A program made the translations under genes and the position numbers. Shown here piece by piece: positions 41,861 to 51,345 of a stretch of 64,000 nt of DNA. Every line of letters starts with the position of its first letter. The first letter of the stretch is position 1. The DNA is taken from contig JAFTWE010000002.1 of assembly GCA_017465465.1 (NCBI GenBank), positions 1 through 64,000 on the forward strand, in the 5' to 3' direction. The DNA comes from Clostridia bacterium (GTDB lineage Bacteria > Bacillota > Clostridia > Oscillospirales > Acutalibacteraceae). The notes beneath the pieces are model-generated. The model had not been told where the DNA came from and searched no databases. It saw only the letters and a program-made list of their open reading frames with translations.

Positions 41861-42487
41861 TCAGTCGATATCTTTCTTCAGAATTTCAGCAGGAATTTGT
41901 CTGTTCTTAAAATAAAACTGTCTGTCGTGTTCACTGATTTCACGAAGAACTCTGCAAGGGTTACCAACGGCAACCACATTTGCAGGGATATCTTTTGTAA
42001 CAACACTTCCTGCGCCGATAACTGTGTTATCTCCGATTGTAACACCCGGCAGAACAATAACTCCTGCGCCCAGCCAGCAATTTTTGCCGATATGAACGGG
42101 CATATTGTATTGGTAAGCTTTTTCTCTCAGCTCAGGTAAAATCGGATGGCCTGCCGTTGCAATTACCACATTCGGGCCAAGCATAGTGTAATCACCCACA
42201 TAAATATGGGTGTCATCTACCAATGTCAGGTTAAAGTTTGCATAAACCCACTTACCGAAATGAGTGTGACGACCTCCCCAGTTTGAGTGAAGAGGCGGCT
42301 CGATGTAGCAGTTTTCACCTATTTCGGCAAACATTTCCTGAAGTAGCTTTTCTCGCTTCTCTGCCTCAAGGGGGCGGGTAGCGTTATAATCATAAAGCTT
42401 TTCAAGGCAAAGGGCTTGTTCTTTCATAATTGCTTCATCACTCGGGTAATAAATTTCACCTGAGTGAAGCTGTTCTTTCATATCCAT
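41861..42487 (-). CDS. Sugar O-acetyltransferase (maltose/galactoside type)
   Basis: 208 residues. Left-handed parallel beta-helix (LbH) enzyme using acetyl-CoA: N-terminal Mac domain (MKEQLHSGEIYYPSDEA), hexapeptide repeats in VIVLPGVTIGDNTVIGAGSV and TKDIPANVVAVGNPCRVLREI. Catalytic His in TAGHPI. Close in form to Maa/LacA. GGAGG lies 7 bases before the ATG. Precedes the FAD oxidoreductase on one transcript; the broken permease lies 15 bases upstream. Confidence 0.92.
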   Translation of the reverse strand: MDMKEQLHSGEIYYPSDEAIMKEQALCLEKLYDYNATRPLEAEKREKLLQEMFAEIGENCYIEPPLHSNWGGRHTHFGKWVYANFNLTLVDDTHIYVGDYTMLGPNVVIATAGHPILPELREKAYQYNMPVHIGKNCWLGAGVIVLPGVTIGDNTVIGAGSVVTKDIPANVVAVGNPCRVLREISEHDRQFYFKNRQIPAEILKKDID

Positions 42488-42502
42488 AAGTGCCTCCGGG
42501 GG

Positions 42503-43869
42503 TTAGTTTGAATCAACGGGTTTTTTCTTGATAAAGCTGATACCGATTGCCATAACAACTGCAAACAAAATCAGATAACCCGGGATTTTTTCTGCGTGAG
42601 CGTTTACTGCGGCAACAACCATAAACAGACTGCCTGCAATGGCAAGGGTTGGAGCAATAAAGCGCTGAACGAAATTGAATTCTTTATTAAAATACATCTT
42701 AATAAAAATGGGAATATAAAACGGATAAATTGTAACAATGGGAAGCTCTGTTGGGTCAAAGGCAAACATACCCAGCTTTTCGCTGAAATCACTCATCTGT
42801 GAGCAATAGAAGAAAAGGAGCCATGCGGCACAGAGAAGAAGCCCTACGATTGAAGAGTTAGAGGGCATATTTGTGCTTTTATCAATATTTGCAATAATGT
42901 GCGGAGCAGGTCCTCTGCCGCGGTTTGCAACAGAATAAAGACCTCTTGAACAGCCAAGCATAAGACCGTTGAGTGTGCCCAGGAAGAGACAATAACAAAC
43001 ACAAAAACGCCTGTTCCCATAACACTTCCGAATACTGAGGCGAAGGCTTTTTTAGCGCCTGTCTGACCGCTTGCCATCATTTCTGCATTTGGAACTGCAC
43101 CAGCAAGGCCAACATAATAGAAAACATAAATTGCAACAATGGCAAATGCGCCTATTACAAGAGCCTTGGGAAGATTCTTTTTAGCATCCTTAAGCTCTGC
43201 ATTGATTGAGGTTGCGATAATCCAGCCTTCATAAGCAAAAACTGTTGCACAAACAGCTTTAAAAATAGCGTCTGAAGCAGGAATATCAGAAACAACAGTT
43301 GTAAAGTTTGCAACCGTGTGACCTTTGGTAAGGCCGTAGATTGTGCCTACAATGCCCATAAGAAGCAAGGGAACCAGTTTTATAAAGGTGGTGGACACCT
43401 GAAATTTACCCGAAATAACAGGGGAAAGGGTGTTAAGGGCGAAGCTGGCTATGAGATAAAACCCTGCCAACACAAAGCAAAGTCCGCCTGTAATGTCTGC
43501 CTTTTCACCGTAAATGAGCACAAGCGTGTAGCGTGCAGAAAGCCACGCAAGAGCCATAGTCAGCGTAGGGTAATAAATGGTGGACAAAAACCAGCCGACA
43601 ATGTAGCCGTATTTTTCACCAACAGCGGCCTCGGCATAGTCAACAACACCGTTGACCTTTTCATATTTGGTTGCAAGAATTGAAAAAGTATATGCGGCAA
43701 TAATCATAACTGCGCCGCCGATAATCCAGGCGAGGATACCGAGCTTCAGATTACCGCCTGTGTAATTGAGAATAGATTCGGCCTTGAAAAAAACACCGCT
43801 GCCTACAACAATTCCTATTACCATGCAAATTGCAGTCAGCAGGCCGTATTTCTTTTTAAGTTCTGCCAT
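42503..43869 (-). pseudogene. APC-family amino-acid permease with a frameshift
   Basis: Together the two frames make one ~455-residue permease. The first frame (from 43869, MAELKKKYGLLTAICMVIG, GSGVFFKAE) is read until VFVFVIVSS near 42980. The second continues from LGTLNGLMLGCSRGLYSVANRG to the stop at 42503. One base is missing at about 42978-42985 (TCCTGGG on the minus strand). No slippery heptamer is visible. It may be a sequencing or assembly error or a true inactivating mutation; the reading frames are otherwise clean. Without the repair, translation stops after an unrelated ~40-residue tail, losing the last four or so membrane segments. Confidence 0.85.
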
Positions 43870-43907
43870 TTAATCAACCTTTCTGTTAAGGGTTTCAATT
43901 TATTTAA

Positions 43908-43936
43908 AGTTTAACTTGTAAAATAAAAAAAGTCAA
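43908..43936 (-). promoter_or_regulatory. Promoter of permease operon
   Basis: On the minus strand: TTGACT (43936-43931), 17-bp spacer, TAAACT (43913-43908). Confidence 0.65.
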
Positions 43937-43959
43937 TATAATTTTAGAGGCTTCTGAGA

Positions 43960-43987
43960 TTGACTTTTCTGAAAGAAAGAATATAAT
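43960..43987 (+). promoter_or_regulatory. Promoter of TauE/SafE gene
   Basis: TTGACT (43960-43965), 16-bp spacer, TATAAT (43982-43987). The -35 boxes of the two divergent promoters form an inverted repeat AGTCAAT (43931-43937) / ATTGACT (43959-43965). Confidence 0.75.
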
Positions 43988-44008
43988 TTAATCATTGGAG
44001 GTGGAAGA

Positions 44009-44791
44009 ATGATTGCCTTTTTGTTAGTGAGCTTTCTTGCGAGTGTAATAGGTGCAATCTGCGGAATCGGTGGGGGAGTAATCATCAAGCCTGTGCTTGA
44101 TATGCTGGCGTTGGAGTCTGTTGCGGCAATAAATTTTCTTTCGGGCTGCACGGTGCTTTCAATGAGCAGTTATTCCGTGGGAAAATCTCTCGTTAAAAAA
44201 GAAAAAGCTGTAAATATGGCAACGGGAACACCTCTTGCGGTTGGCGCGGCTTTGGGCGGAATTCTCGGTAAAGAGCTGTTTTCTTTTGTTAAAGACAGCG
44301 TTTCTTCCCCTGAAAATCTCAGCGCAATTCAAGCTGTTGCCTTGGGGATAATCACCGTCGGCACTTTGATTTATACTGTTAATAAAAGTAAAATTCACAC
44401 TCATAATGTTAAAAATAAAGCGGCGTGTGTTTTAATAGGTGTGGCTCTTGGTGTTATGTCAAGCTTTTTGGGGATTGGCGGAGGACCGATAAATCTTGTT
44501 GTGCTTTACTTTTTCTTTAGTATGGACACAAAAACAGCCGCTTCAAACAGCCTTTACATAATCTTTTTCAGTCAGCTTGCAAATCTGATTGCCTCGCTGG
44601 TAACAGGCTCTGTTCCCGAATTTAACACATTTGCGCTTATTCTTATGATTTGCGGAGGAATCGGCGGCGGAATAGCGGGAAGAGCGCTTAACAAAAAAAT
44701 AAACAACTCCACGGTTGAGAAGCTGTTTATCGGTCTTATGAGCGTGATTATTCTCATTTGTGTTTATAATGCTGTTAAAAACTTAATATAA
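44009..44791 (+). CDS. TauE/SafE (DUF81) family permease
   Basis: 260 residues with about eight hydrophobic segments. The two inverted repeats of the family each begin with a glycine motif: VIGAICGIGGGVIIKPVL and MSSFLGIGGGPINLVVL. Such proteins export or import sulfonates, sulfoacetate, sulfite or other organic anions. Substrate unknown. TTGGAGGTGG upstream of the ATG; ends at a bidirectional terminator. Confidence 0.9.
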   Translation: MIAFLLVSFLASVIGAICGIGGGVIIKPVLDMLALESVAAINFLSGCTVLSMSSYSVGKSLVKKEKAVNMATGTPLAVGAALGGILGKELFSFVKDSVSSPENLSAIQAVALGIITVGTLIYTVNKSKIHTHNVKNKAACVLIGVALGVMSSFLGIGGGPINLVVLYFFFSMDTKTAASNSLYIIFFSQLANLIASLVTGSVPEFNTFALILMICGGIGGGIAGRALNKKINNSTVEKLFIGLMSVIILICVYNAVKNLI

Positions 44792-44797
44792 AATAAA

Positions 44798-44828
44798 AAG
44801 TGGCTTACCGAAGTAAGCCACTTAAATT
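44798..44828. terminator. Convergent bidirectional terminator
   Basis: AAGTGGCTTAC (44798-44808), CGAA, GTAAGCCACTT (44813-44823), then AAATTTTT. On the minus strand TTTTTATTTTA follows. Confidence 0.92.
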
Positions 44829-44832
44829 TTTA

Positions 44833-46899
44833 TCAGAGCTTCATTGCAACGTCCCAAGCGCCCCAGATAACTGTGCGAAGGTTACCAACCTTTGCGGCGT
44901 CACCGATAACGTGAACGTGCTTTGCTTTTTCTGCAACGGGAGCAGGCTTGTAGCCAACTGAAAGAATAACGCTGTCAGCAGGGATGTCAATTGTTTTGCC
45001 GTCCTTGGTTGCAACTGTTACGCCGTCCTTGCGAACTTCTGTTGTTTTTGTTTCAAGGTAAACAGGAACTTTGTTAGCCTTGAAGCAGTCGCGAAGGAAG
45101 CTTGTGTTTGCAAGAGCAACACCTGGAGTGGTGATAAGGTCATCCTGCATTTCAACGATTGTCGGCTTTTTGCCCTGAAGGAACAAGTCATAAGCGATTT
45201 CACAGCCTGTAAGACCGCCGCCGATAACAACAACATTTTCGCCAACCTCTTTTTCTTTGAGGAGGTATTCAACAGCTTCAATGCCGTATTCGTTAGCGCC
45301 CTTAACGGGGATTTTGTTAGCAACTGAACCTGTTGCAACAATAACCTCGTCAGCGTCAAGTGAAGCGATATCTTTGACCTCGGTATTCATCTTAACTGTG
45401 ATAGAAGGCTGTTTAAGAATTTCACGCTTGTACCAAGCAATAAGGTCGCGGTCCTTTTCTTTGAAAGACGGAGCTGCAGCAGCAATGAATACACCGCCGA
45501 GAACATCTGACTTTTCATAAAGAGTAACTGTGTGGCCGCGCTTTGCACAGACGATTGCAGCTTCCATACCGCCGATACCGCCGCCGATAACAGCAATTTT
45601 CTTGCTCTTCTTTGCAGGGGTAATCTTGTATTTCTTTGACTGCATTGTTTCAGGGTTAAGTGCACAGCGGGCAAGACCCATTGTGTCTTTAAGGTCCTGA
45701 GTGTTTGCGTGACCCTTTGAAGAAGAGAAGTTGAAGCAACCGCTGTGGCAGCAGATACAAGGTCTGATTTCTTCAAGTCTGTCATCAATAAGCTTTGTAA
45801 TCCATTCGGGGTCTGCAAGGAACTGACGGGCAACGCCTACGCCGTCAATCTTGCCTTCGGCAACAGCCTTTGCACCAACATCAGGCTCCATACGGCCTGC
45901 ACAAACAACAGGAATATCAACAAACTCTTTGATGTGAGCAACATCGTCAAGGTTACAGTTCTGAGGCATATACATAGGCGGATGTGCCCAGTACCATGAG
46001 TCGTATGTACCGTTATCGGCGTTGAGCATATCATAGCCTGCATCCTGAAGATACTTAGCGGCCTTTTCACTTTCAGCCATATTACGGCCAACCTCTGTGT
46101 ATTCTTCACCGGGCATAGCGCCTTCGCAGAAGCCCTTCATCTTTGACTCAACTGAATAACGAAGTGAAACAGGATAATCATCACCGCAGGATTCTTTGAT
46201 TGCCTTAACAACCTCAGCGGCAAAGCGGTATCTGTTTTCAAAGCTTCCGCCGTATTCGTCGGTACGCTTGTTAAAGAATTCAATAGCAAACTGGTCAAGA
46301 AGATAACCCTCGTGAACAGCGTGAACCTCAACACCGTCAACACCTGCGTCACGGCAGAGCTTTGCAGTTTTAGCAAAAGCTTCAATGATTTCGTGAATCT
46401 GCTCTTTTGTCATTTCGGGGCAGATGATATCGTGAGCCCAGCGTGAAGGCTGTGGACTTGGAGAAGCAAGCTCATGTGAAGTGTCAAGAATGGGCTTAAC
46501 AAGAGCGCGTGTAATTTTATTTTTGTGAAGAGGAGCAACAAGCTCTGTGATAGCCCAGGAGCGGCCCATACCTGCTGTGAGCTGAACAAAAAGCTTAGCG
46601 CCTGTTTTATGGATTTCATCCATAAACTCTTTAAGGTCTTCAAACATCTTTGGATTCTGCCAGAGCCATTTGCCCCAGAATGTATCGCGCAAAGGAGCAA
46701 TACCGGGGATGATAAGACCAACATTGTTGTTAGCTCTTTCCAAAAAGAGCTTTGCGGCCTCTTTGTCAAAGTGGCAACCGCCGAGCTCAAACCAACCGAA
46801 AAGCGATGTACCGCCCATAGGGCACATAACGATTCTGTTTTTGATTTCAACATTGCCTATTTTCCAAGGGGTAAATAATGCTTCGTATTGTTTATCCAC
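44833..46899 (-). CDS. Old-yellow-enzyme-type NADH:flavin oxidoreductase (2,4-dienoyl-CoA reductase-like)
   Basis: 688 residues in three parts: an FMN-binding TIM barrel (~1-350, with EVHAVHEGYLLDQF and RTDEYGGSFENRYRF), a 4Fe-4S site (PCICCHSGC, C-x2-C-x3-C, plus RCALNP), and a FAD/NAD module (AVIGGGIGGMEAAI and VVIGGGLTGCEIAYD). This is the layout of 2,4-dienoyl-CoA reductase, BaiCD and trimethylamine dehydrogenase. It would reduce an activated C=C bond; bile acid, enoate or cinnamate substrates are possible in an anaerobe, none shown. GTG 46899 is preferred because AAGGA lies 10 bases upstream; GTG 46908 is within 2 bases of it. Confidence 0.92.
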   Translation of the reverse strand: MDKQYEALFTPWKIGNVEIKNRIVMCPMGGTSLFGWFELGGCHFDKEAAKLFLERANNNVGLIIPGIAPLRDTFWGKWLWQNPKMFEDLKEFMDEIHKTGAKLFVQLTAGMGRSWAITELVAPLHKNKITRALVKPILDTSHELASPSPQPSRWAHDIICPEMTKEQIHEIIEAFAKTAKLCRDAGVDGVEVHAVHEGYLLDQFAIEFFNKRTDEYGGSFENRYRFAAEVVKAIKESCGDDYPVSLRYSVESKMKGFCEGAMPGEEYTEVGRNMAESEKAAKYLQDAGYDMLNADNGTYDSWYWAHPPMYMPQNCNLDDVAHIKEFVDIPVVCAGRMEPDVGAKAVAEGKIDGVGVARQFLADPEWITKLIDDRLEEIRPCICCHSGCFNFSSSKGHANTQDLKDTMGLARCALNPETMQSKKYKITPAKKSKKIAVIGGGIGGMEAAIVCAKRGHTVTLYEKSDVLGGVFIAAAAPSFKEKDRDLIAWYKREILKQPSITVKMNTEVKDIASLDADEVIVATGSVANKIPVKGANEYGIEAVEYLLKEKEVGENVVVIGGGLTGCEIAYDLFLQGKKPTIVEMQDDLITTPGVALANTSFLRDCFKANKVPVYLETKTTEVRKDGVTVATKDGKTIDIPADSVILSVGYKPAPVAEKAKHVHVIGDAAKVGNLRTVIWGAWDVAMKL

Positions 46900-46935
46900 T
46901 GAAAACACTTCCTTATGTTTTATTTTAACATTACT

Positions 46936-46964
46936 ATAATAAAGAAAAATCCTTGCATTGTCAA
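46936..46964 (-). promoter_or_regulatory. Promoter of OYE gene
   Basis: On the minus strand: TTGACA (46964-46959), 17-bp spacer, TATTAT (46941-46936). It lies about 25 bases after the asnS stop. Confidence 0.75.
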
Positions 46965-46988
46965 GAGTTTCACAAACGAAACTGCTTT

Positions 46989-48377
46989 TTAAAAGTCTGC
47001 ATTTCCCACTGTTCTGGGGTAGGGGGTAACATCACGGATATTCTGCATACCTGTGAGATACATTATTGCTCTTTCAAAGCCCAGACCAAAGCCTGCGTGC
47101 CTGGTTCCGCCGTATTTTCTCAAATCAAGATACCACCAATAATCCTCTTCGTTAAGGCCAAGCTCTTTCATTCGTGCGGCAAGAACATCATATCGTTCTT
47201 CGCGCTGACTTCCGCCGATGATTTCACCTATGCCGGGAACAAGGCAATCCATAGCGGCAACAGTTTTTCCGTCATCATTAAGGCGCATATAAAAAGCTTT
47301 GATTTCTTTCGGATAGTCGGTAACAAAAACGGGGCGCTTGAAAACAACCTCGGTAAGGTATCTTTCGTGCTCTGTTTGCAAATCACTGCCCCATTCAACA
47401 GGGTATTCAAAGTTGTGGTTGTTCTTTTTGAGGATTTCAATAGCCTCGGTGTAAGTAACTTTGCCGAAATCGGCATTTACAACACCCTGAAGCCTCTCGA
47501 TAAGCCCCTTGTCAATAAATGAATTGAAAAATGCAATTTCCTCAGCGGCATTTTCAAGAACATAATTTATAACAAATTTGAGCATATCCTCAGCAAGACG
47601 CATATCGTCATTCAGGTCAGCAAAGGCGATTTCAGGCTCAATCATCCAGAATTCTGCCGCGTGACGGGTTGTGTTGGAGTTTTCTGCTCTGAATGTGGGG
47701 CCAAAGGTGTAAACATTTCTGAACGCCATTGCATAGGTTTCGGCGCTTAACTGACCGCTTACGGTGAGGTTTGCACTTTTACCGAAGAAGTCTTTTGAAA
47801 AGTCAACCTTGCCGTCGCTGACAGGGAGATTGTCCATATCAAGGGTTGTTACTCTGAACATTTCACCTGCACCCTCACAGTCACTTGCGGTGATAATAGG
47901 GGTATGGGTGTAAACAAAACCTCTTTCGTTAAAGAACTTGTGAATGGCATAAGCCGCAACACTTCTCACTCTGAAAACTGCAGAGAAGGTGTTTGTTCTC
48001 GGCCTTAGGTGAGCGATTGTTCTCAGATATTCAAGTGAATGCCTTTTCTTTTGCAACGGATAGTCGGGGGTGGATTTGCCCTCAACTTCGATTTTTGTTG
48101 CCTTGATTTCAAAGGGCTGCTTTGCTTCGGGGGTGAGCACAAGCACGCCGTCAATATTCAGCGCCGCACCAACATTCATTGAAGCAATTTCTTTGTAATT
48201 GTGAATATTTTCACTTTCAAAAACAACCTGAATGTTTTTGAAAAAAGTTCCGTCATTTATTTCAATAAAACCAAAAACATTTGAAGAGCGAAGAGTTCTT
48301 ACCCAGCCTGAAATGCTGACCTCTTTGCCGTCAAATTCATTTGGGTTTGTAAATATTTCTTTAACCGTTGTTTTCAT
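46989..48377 (-). CDS. asnS: Asparagine--tRNA ligase
   Basis: Class II aminoacyl-tRNA synthetase, 462 residues, charging tRNA-Asn with asparagine. N-terminal OB-fold anticodon domain ([21 protein letters not shown]). Class II motifs: 2 as [19 protein letters not shown] and 3 as [24 protein letters not shown] is the AsnRS-type ending. Asn rather than Asp specificity is judged from overall likeness. ACGGAGGAG lies before the ATG. The leader is too short for a T-box. Confidence 0.97.
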   Translation of the reverse strand: MKTTVKEIFTNPNEFDGKEVSISGWVRTLRSSNVFGFIEINDGTFFKNIQVVFESENIHNYKEIASMNVGAALNIDGVLVLTPEAKQPFEIKATKIEVEGKSTPDYPLQKKRHSLEYLRTIAHLRPRTNTFSAVFRVRSVAAYAIHKFFNERGFVYTHTPIITASDCEGAGEMFRVTTLDMDNLPVSDGKVDFSKDFFGKSANLTVSGQLSAETYAMAFRNVYTFGPTFRAENSNTTRHAAEFWMIEPEIAFADLNDDMRLAEDMLKFVINYVLENAAEEIAFFNSFIDKGLIERLQGVVNADFGKVTYTEAIEILKKNNHNFEYPVEWGSDLQTEHERYLTEVVFKRPVFVTDYPKEIKAFYMRLNDDGKTVAAMDCLVPGIGEIIGGSQREERYDVLAARMKELGLNEEDYWWYLDLRKYGGTRHAGFGLGFERAIMYLTGMQNIRDVTPYPRTVGNADF

Positions 48378-48407
48378 TGGAACTCCTCCGTAATTTTTAC
48401 TGTGTTA

Positions 48408-48436
48408 ATTTTACAATGTCGGTGTATAAAAATCAA
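48408..48436 (-). promoter_or_regulatory. Promoter of asnS
   Basis: On the minus strand: TTGATT (48436-48431), 17-bp spacer, TAAAAT (48413-48408). Confidence 0.7.
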
Positions 48437-48460
48437 GATTAAAACCCTTGAATTATTACT

Positions 48461-48481
48461 GTTAATCGTTTACACTATAAT
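48461..48481 (+). promoter_or_regulatory. xylB promoter -10 with overlapping cre-like site
   Basis: TATAAT at 48476-48481; no good -35 box (TTATTA at 48453 at best). GTTAATCGTTTACA (48461-48474) fits the CcpA site consensus TGTAANCGNTNACA at 12 of 14 positions and overlaps the spacer. This would give glucose repression of xylose genes through CcpA and HPr-Ser46-P. Confidence 0.6.
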
Positions 48482-48505
48482 AAAATATATCGAAAGGGTA
48501 TGATT

Positions 48506-49984
48506 ATGCTTTATATTGGTATAGATTTAGGTACTTCGGCTGTGAAGCTGTTGCTTGTGGACGAAAAAGGCGAAATCAAAAATGTGGTTTCCAAAGAATA
48601 TCCCATCAGCTTCCCAAAGTCAAACTGGTCTGAGCAAAACCCTGCTGACTGGTGGAACGCAACGGTTGAGGGAATCAACGAGCTTGTTGAAGGCTTTGAT
48701 AAATCACAGGTTTGCGGAATCGGCGCAGGAGGTCAGATGCACGGGCTTGTGGCGCTTGATGAAAATGACGAGGTTATCCGCCCTGCAATTTTGTGGAACG
48801 ACGGCAGAACGGAAAAAGAGGTTGAATATTTAAACTCCGTTATCGGTAAGGATAAGCTTTCAAAGTATACAGCCAATATTGCTTTTGCAGGCTTTACCGC
48901 TCCTAAAATTTTGTGGATGAAAAATAATGAGCCTGAAAACTTTGAAAAAATCAGCAAAATTATGCTCCCCAAGGATTACATAAATTATAAGCTGACAGGT
49001 GTTCATTGCTGTGATTATTCCGACGCTTCGGGTATGCTCCTTTTGGATGTTAAAAATAAATGCTACAGCAAAGAAATGCTCGAAATTTGCGAAATTACCG
49101 AGGATAAGCTACCGACACTTTATGAAAGCTATGAAGTTGTGGGCAATGTTAAAAAGGAAGTTGCCGATATGTTCGGCTTTGGCGAAGTTAAGGTGGTTGC
49201 AGGCGCAGGTGATAATGCCGCCGCGGCAATCGGCACGGGAACTGTAGGTGACGGCAAGTGCAACATTTCACTCGGAACATCGGGAACAATTTTTATTTCA
49301 AGCAACTCTTTCGGTGTAGATAAATTCAATGCACTTCATTCCTTTGCTCACGCTGACGGAAATTATCATCTTATGGGCTGTATGCTTTCTGCCGCTTCGT
49401 GTAACAAGTGGTTTATGGATGATGTTTTGCAGGACAAGGATTATTCCTCCATTCAGGCAAAAATCACCGATGATAAATTAGGCAATAACGAGGTTTATTT
49501 TCTCCCGTATCTTATGGGTGAAAGAAGCCCCATAAATGACACAAACGCAAGAGGAACTTTTATTGGTATGAGTATGGATACCAAGCGTGAAAGTATGCTT
49601 CAGGCGGTGCTCGAGGGAGTGGCTTTTGCCATTCGCGATTGCTTTGAAATTGCAAAGGATTTGGGAATAAATATTTCTCAAAGCAACATCTGCGGCGGCG
49701 GAGCAAAAAGCAACCTTTGGAAAAAGATTATTGCAAATGTTCTGGGTATCCGCCTTGACATTGTTAAAACAGAGCAAGGCCCCGGTTACGGCGGTGCAAT
49801 GCTTGCAATGGTTGGTTGCGGAGTGTATAATGATGTAAATGAAGCGTGCAACAAGCTGGTTGAGGTTGTAGAAAGTGTTTACCCCGACGAAGAGCTTGCC
49901 GCGCGTTATGATAAAAAATATCAGAGCTTCAAAAAAATATACCCTGCGTTAAAAGAAACCTTCAGGGAGCTTAGTAAGGAGTAA
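48506..49984 (+). CDS. xylB: Xylulokinase
   Basis: FGGY-family kinase, 492 residues, phosphorylating D-xylulose to xylulose 5-phosphate. Family blocks: [17 protein letters not shown] (phosphate-1), [13 protein letters not shown] (the QMHG motif typical of XylB), [21 protein letters not shown] (phosphate-2) and [14 protein letters not shown] (adenosine). ATG 48506 follows AAAGGG by 7 bases; the ATG at 48500 is too close. xylA follows after 4 bases. Probably repressed by glucose through the cre-like site. Confidence 0.95.
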   Translation: MLYIGIDLGTSAVKLLLVDEKGEIKNVVSKEYPISFPKSNWSEQNPADWWNATVEGINELVEGFDKSQVCGIGAGGQMHGLVALDENDEVIRPAILWNDGRTEKEVEYLNSVIGKDKLSKYTANIAFAGFTAPKILWMKNNEPENFEKISKIMLPKDYINYKLTGVHCCDYSDASGMLLLDVKNKCYSKEMLEICEITEDKLPTLYESYEVVGNVKKEVADMFGFGEVKVVAGAGDNAAAAIGTGTVGDGKCNISLGTSGTIFISSNSFGVDKFNALHSFAHADGNYHLMGCMLSAASCNKWFMDDVLQDKDYSSIQAKITDDKLGNNEVYFLPYLMGERSPINDTNARGTFIGMSMDTKRESMLQAVLEGVAFAIRDCFEIAKDLGINISQSNICGGGAKSNLWKKIIANVLGIRLDIVKTEQGPGYGGAMLAMVGCGVYNDVNEACNKLVEVVESVYPDEELAARYDKKYQSFKKIYPALKETFRELSKE

Positions 49985-49988
49985 AATT

Positions 49989-51305
49989 ATGAGCGAAATT
50001 TTTAAGGGAATTGACACAATCAGGTATGAGGGCCCACAGAGCAAAAATCCTCTTGCTTTTAAATTTTATGATGCCGAAAAAATAGTTATGGGCAAGCCTA
50101 TGAAGGCTTATCTTCCTTTTGCAATGGCTTGGTGGCATAACCTTGGAGCCGCAGGCACGGATATGTTCGGAAGAGACACAGCCGATAAATCCTTCGGCGC
50201 AGAAAAAGGCACAATGGCTCACGCAAGGGCAAAGGTTGATGCAGGCTTTGAATTTATGCAGAAGCTTGGTATTGAATACTTCTGCTTCCACGATGTTGAC
50301 CTTGTTCCCGAAGCTGACGACATCAACGAAACTAATGCAAGGCTTGATGAAATCTCCGATTATATTCTTGAAAAAATGAATAAAACAGGCATAAAGTGCC
50401 TTTGGGGAACAGCCAATATGTTTTCAAATCCCCGTTTTATGAACGGTGCAGGCAGCACAAACTCAGCCGATGTTTATTGCTTTGCCGCCGCTCAGATTAA
50501 AAAAGCACTTGAGCTTACCGTTAAATTGGGCGGTAAAGGCTATGTTTTCTGGGGCGGCAGAGAGGGATATGAAACTCTTCTTAACACCGATGTTAAATTT
50601 GAGCAGGAAAACATTGCAAGACTTATGCATTTAGCAGTCGATTACGGCCGTAAAATCGGCTTTACAGGCGATTTTTACATTGAGCCGAAGCCGAAGGAGC
50701 CTATGAAGCATCAGTATGATTTTGATGCCGCAACAGCAATCGGTTTCCTTCGTCAGTACGGTCTTGACAAGGATTTCAAGATGAACATTGAAGCTAACCA
50801 CGCAACATTGGCAGGTCACACCTTCCAGCACGAACTCAGAATTTCTGCTATCAACGGAATGCTCGGCTCAATCGACGCTAACCAGGGCGACTATCTCTTA
50901 GGTTGGGATACCGACGAATTCCCCTTTGATGTGTATGAAGCAACAATGTGTATGTATGAGGTGCTCAAGGCAGGCGGTCTTACAGGCGGATTTAACTTTG
51001 ACGCAAAATCACGCAGACCTTCAAACACCTATGAAGATATGTTTGAAAGCTATATCCTCGGTATGGATACATTTGCGCTCGGTCTTATCAAAGCCGCTGA
51101 GATTATCGAAGACGGCAGAATTGACGGCTTTATTGCTCAGAAATATTCAAGCTTCAATGAGGGCATCGGCGCGAAAATTGTTGCAGGCGAAGCAACACTT
51201 GAAGAGCTTGCAGATTACGCTCATAATCTTAAAAATACCACTGAGCCTTGCTCAGGCAAGCAGGAAAGACTTCAGGGAGTTTTAAACAGCATTTTGTTTA
51301 AATAA
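49989..51305 (+). CDS. xylA: Xylose isomerase
   Basis: Interconverts D-xylose and D-xylulose. 438 residues, group II length. Metal-dependent TIM barrel: FHDVDLVPE (catalytic His and Asp), [35 protein letters not shown] and [14 protein letters not shown], all with conserved metal ligands. [20 protein letters not shown] and GSIDANQGD are the typical end of the site. TAAGGAG upstream. Order xylB-xylA, reverse of Bacillus. No xylose transporter or XylR is in the window. Confidence 0.97.
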   Translation: MSEIFKGIDTIRYEGPQSKNPLAFKFYDAEKIVMGKPMKAYLPFAMAWWHNLGAAGTDMFGRDTADKSFGAEKGTMAHARAKVDAGFEFMQKLGIEYFCFHDVDLVPEADDINETNARLDEISDYILEKMNKTGIKCLWGTANMFSNPRFMNGAGSTNSADVYCFAAAQIKKALELTVKLGGKGYVFWGGREGYETLLNTDVKFEQENIARLMHLAVDYGRKIGFTGDFYIEPKPKEPMKHQYDFDAATAIGFLRQYGLDKDFKMNIEANHATLAGHTFQHELRISAINGMLGSIDANQGDYLLGWDTDEFPFDVYEATMCMYEVLKAGGLTGGFNFDAKSRRPSNTYEDMFESYILGMDTFALGLIKAAEIIEDGRIDGFIAQKYSSFNEGIGAKIVAGEATLEELADYAHNLKNTTEPCSGKQERLQGVLNSILFK

Positions 51306-51345
51306 TCCTGTTGTTAAAATAAAAATTTAATAAGGAGGTCAGTTT

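Noticed and set aside
42970..42990. Programmed frameshift in the permease
   Set aside because: No slippery heptamer and no downstream structure visible. APC permeases are not known to use frameshifting.
46953..47522. 189-residue open frame on the + strand
   Set aside because: Antisense to the 3' half of asnS, no ribosome-binding site, no recognisable domain.
48378..48505. T-box riboswitch for asnS
   Set aside because: The leader from the proposed promoter to the ATG is only about 30 bases, too short for a specifier stem and antiterminator.
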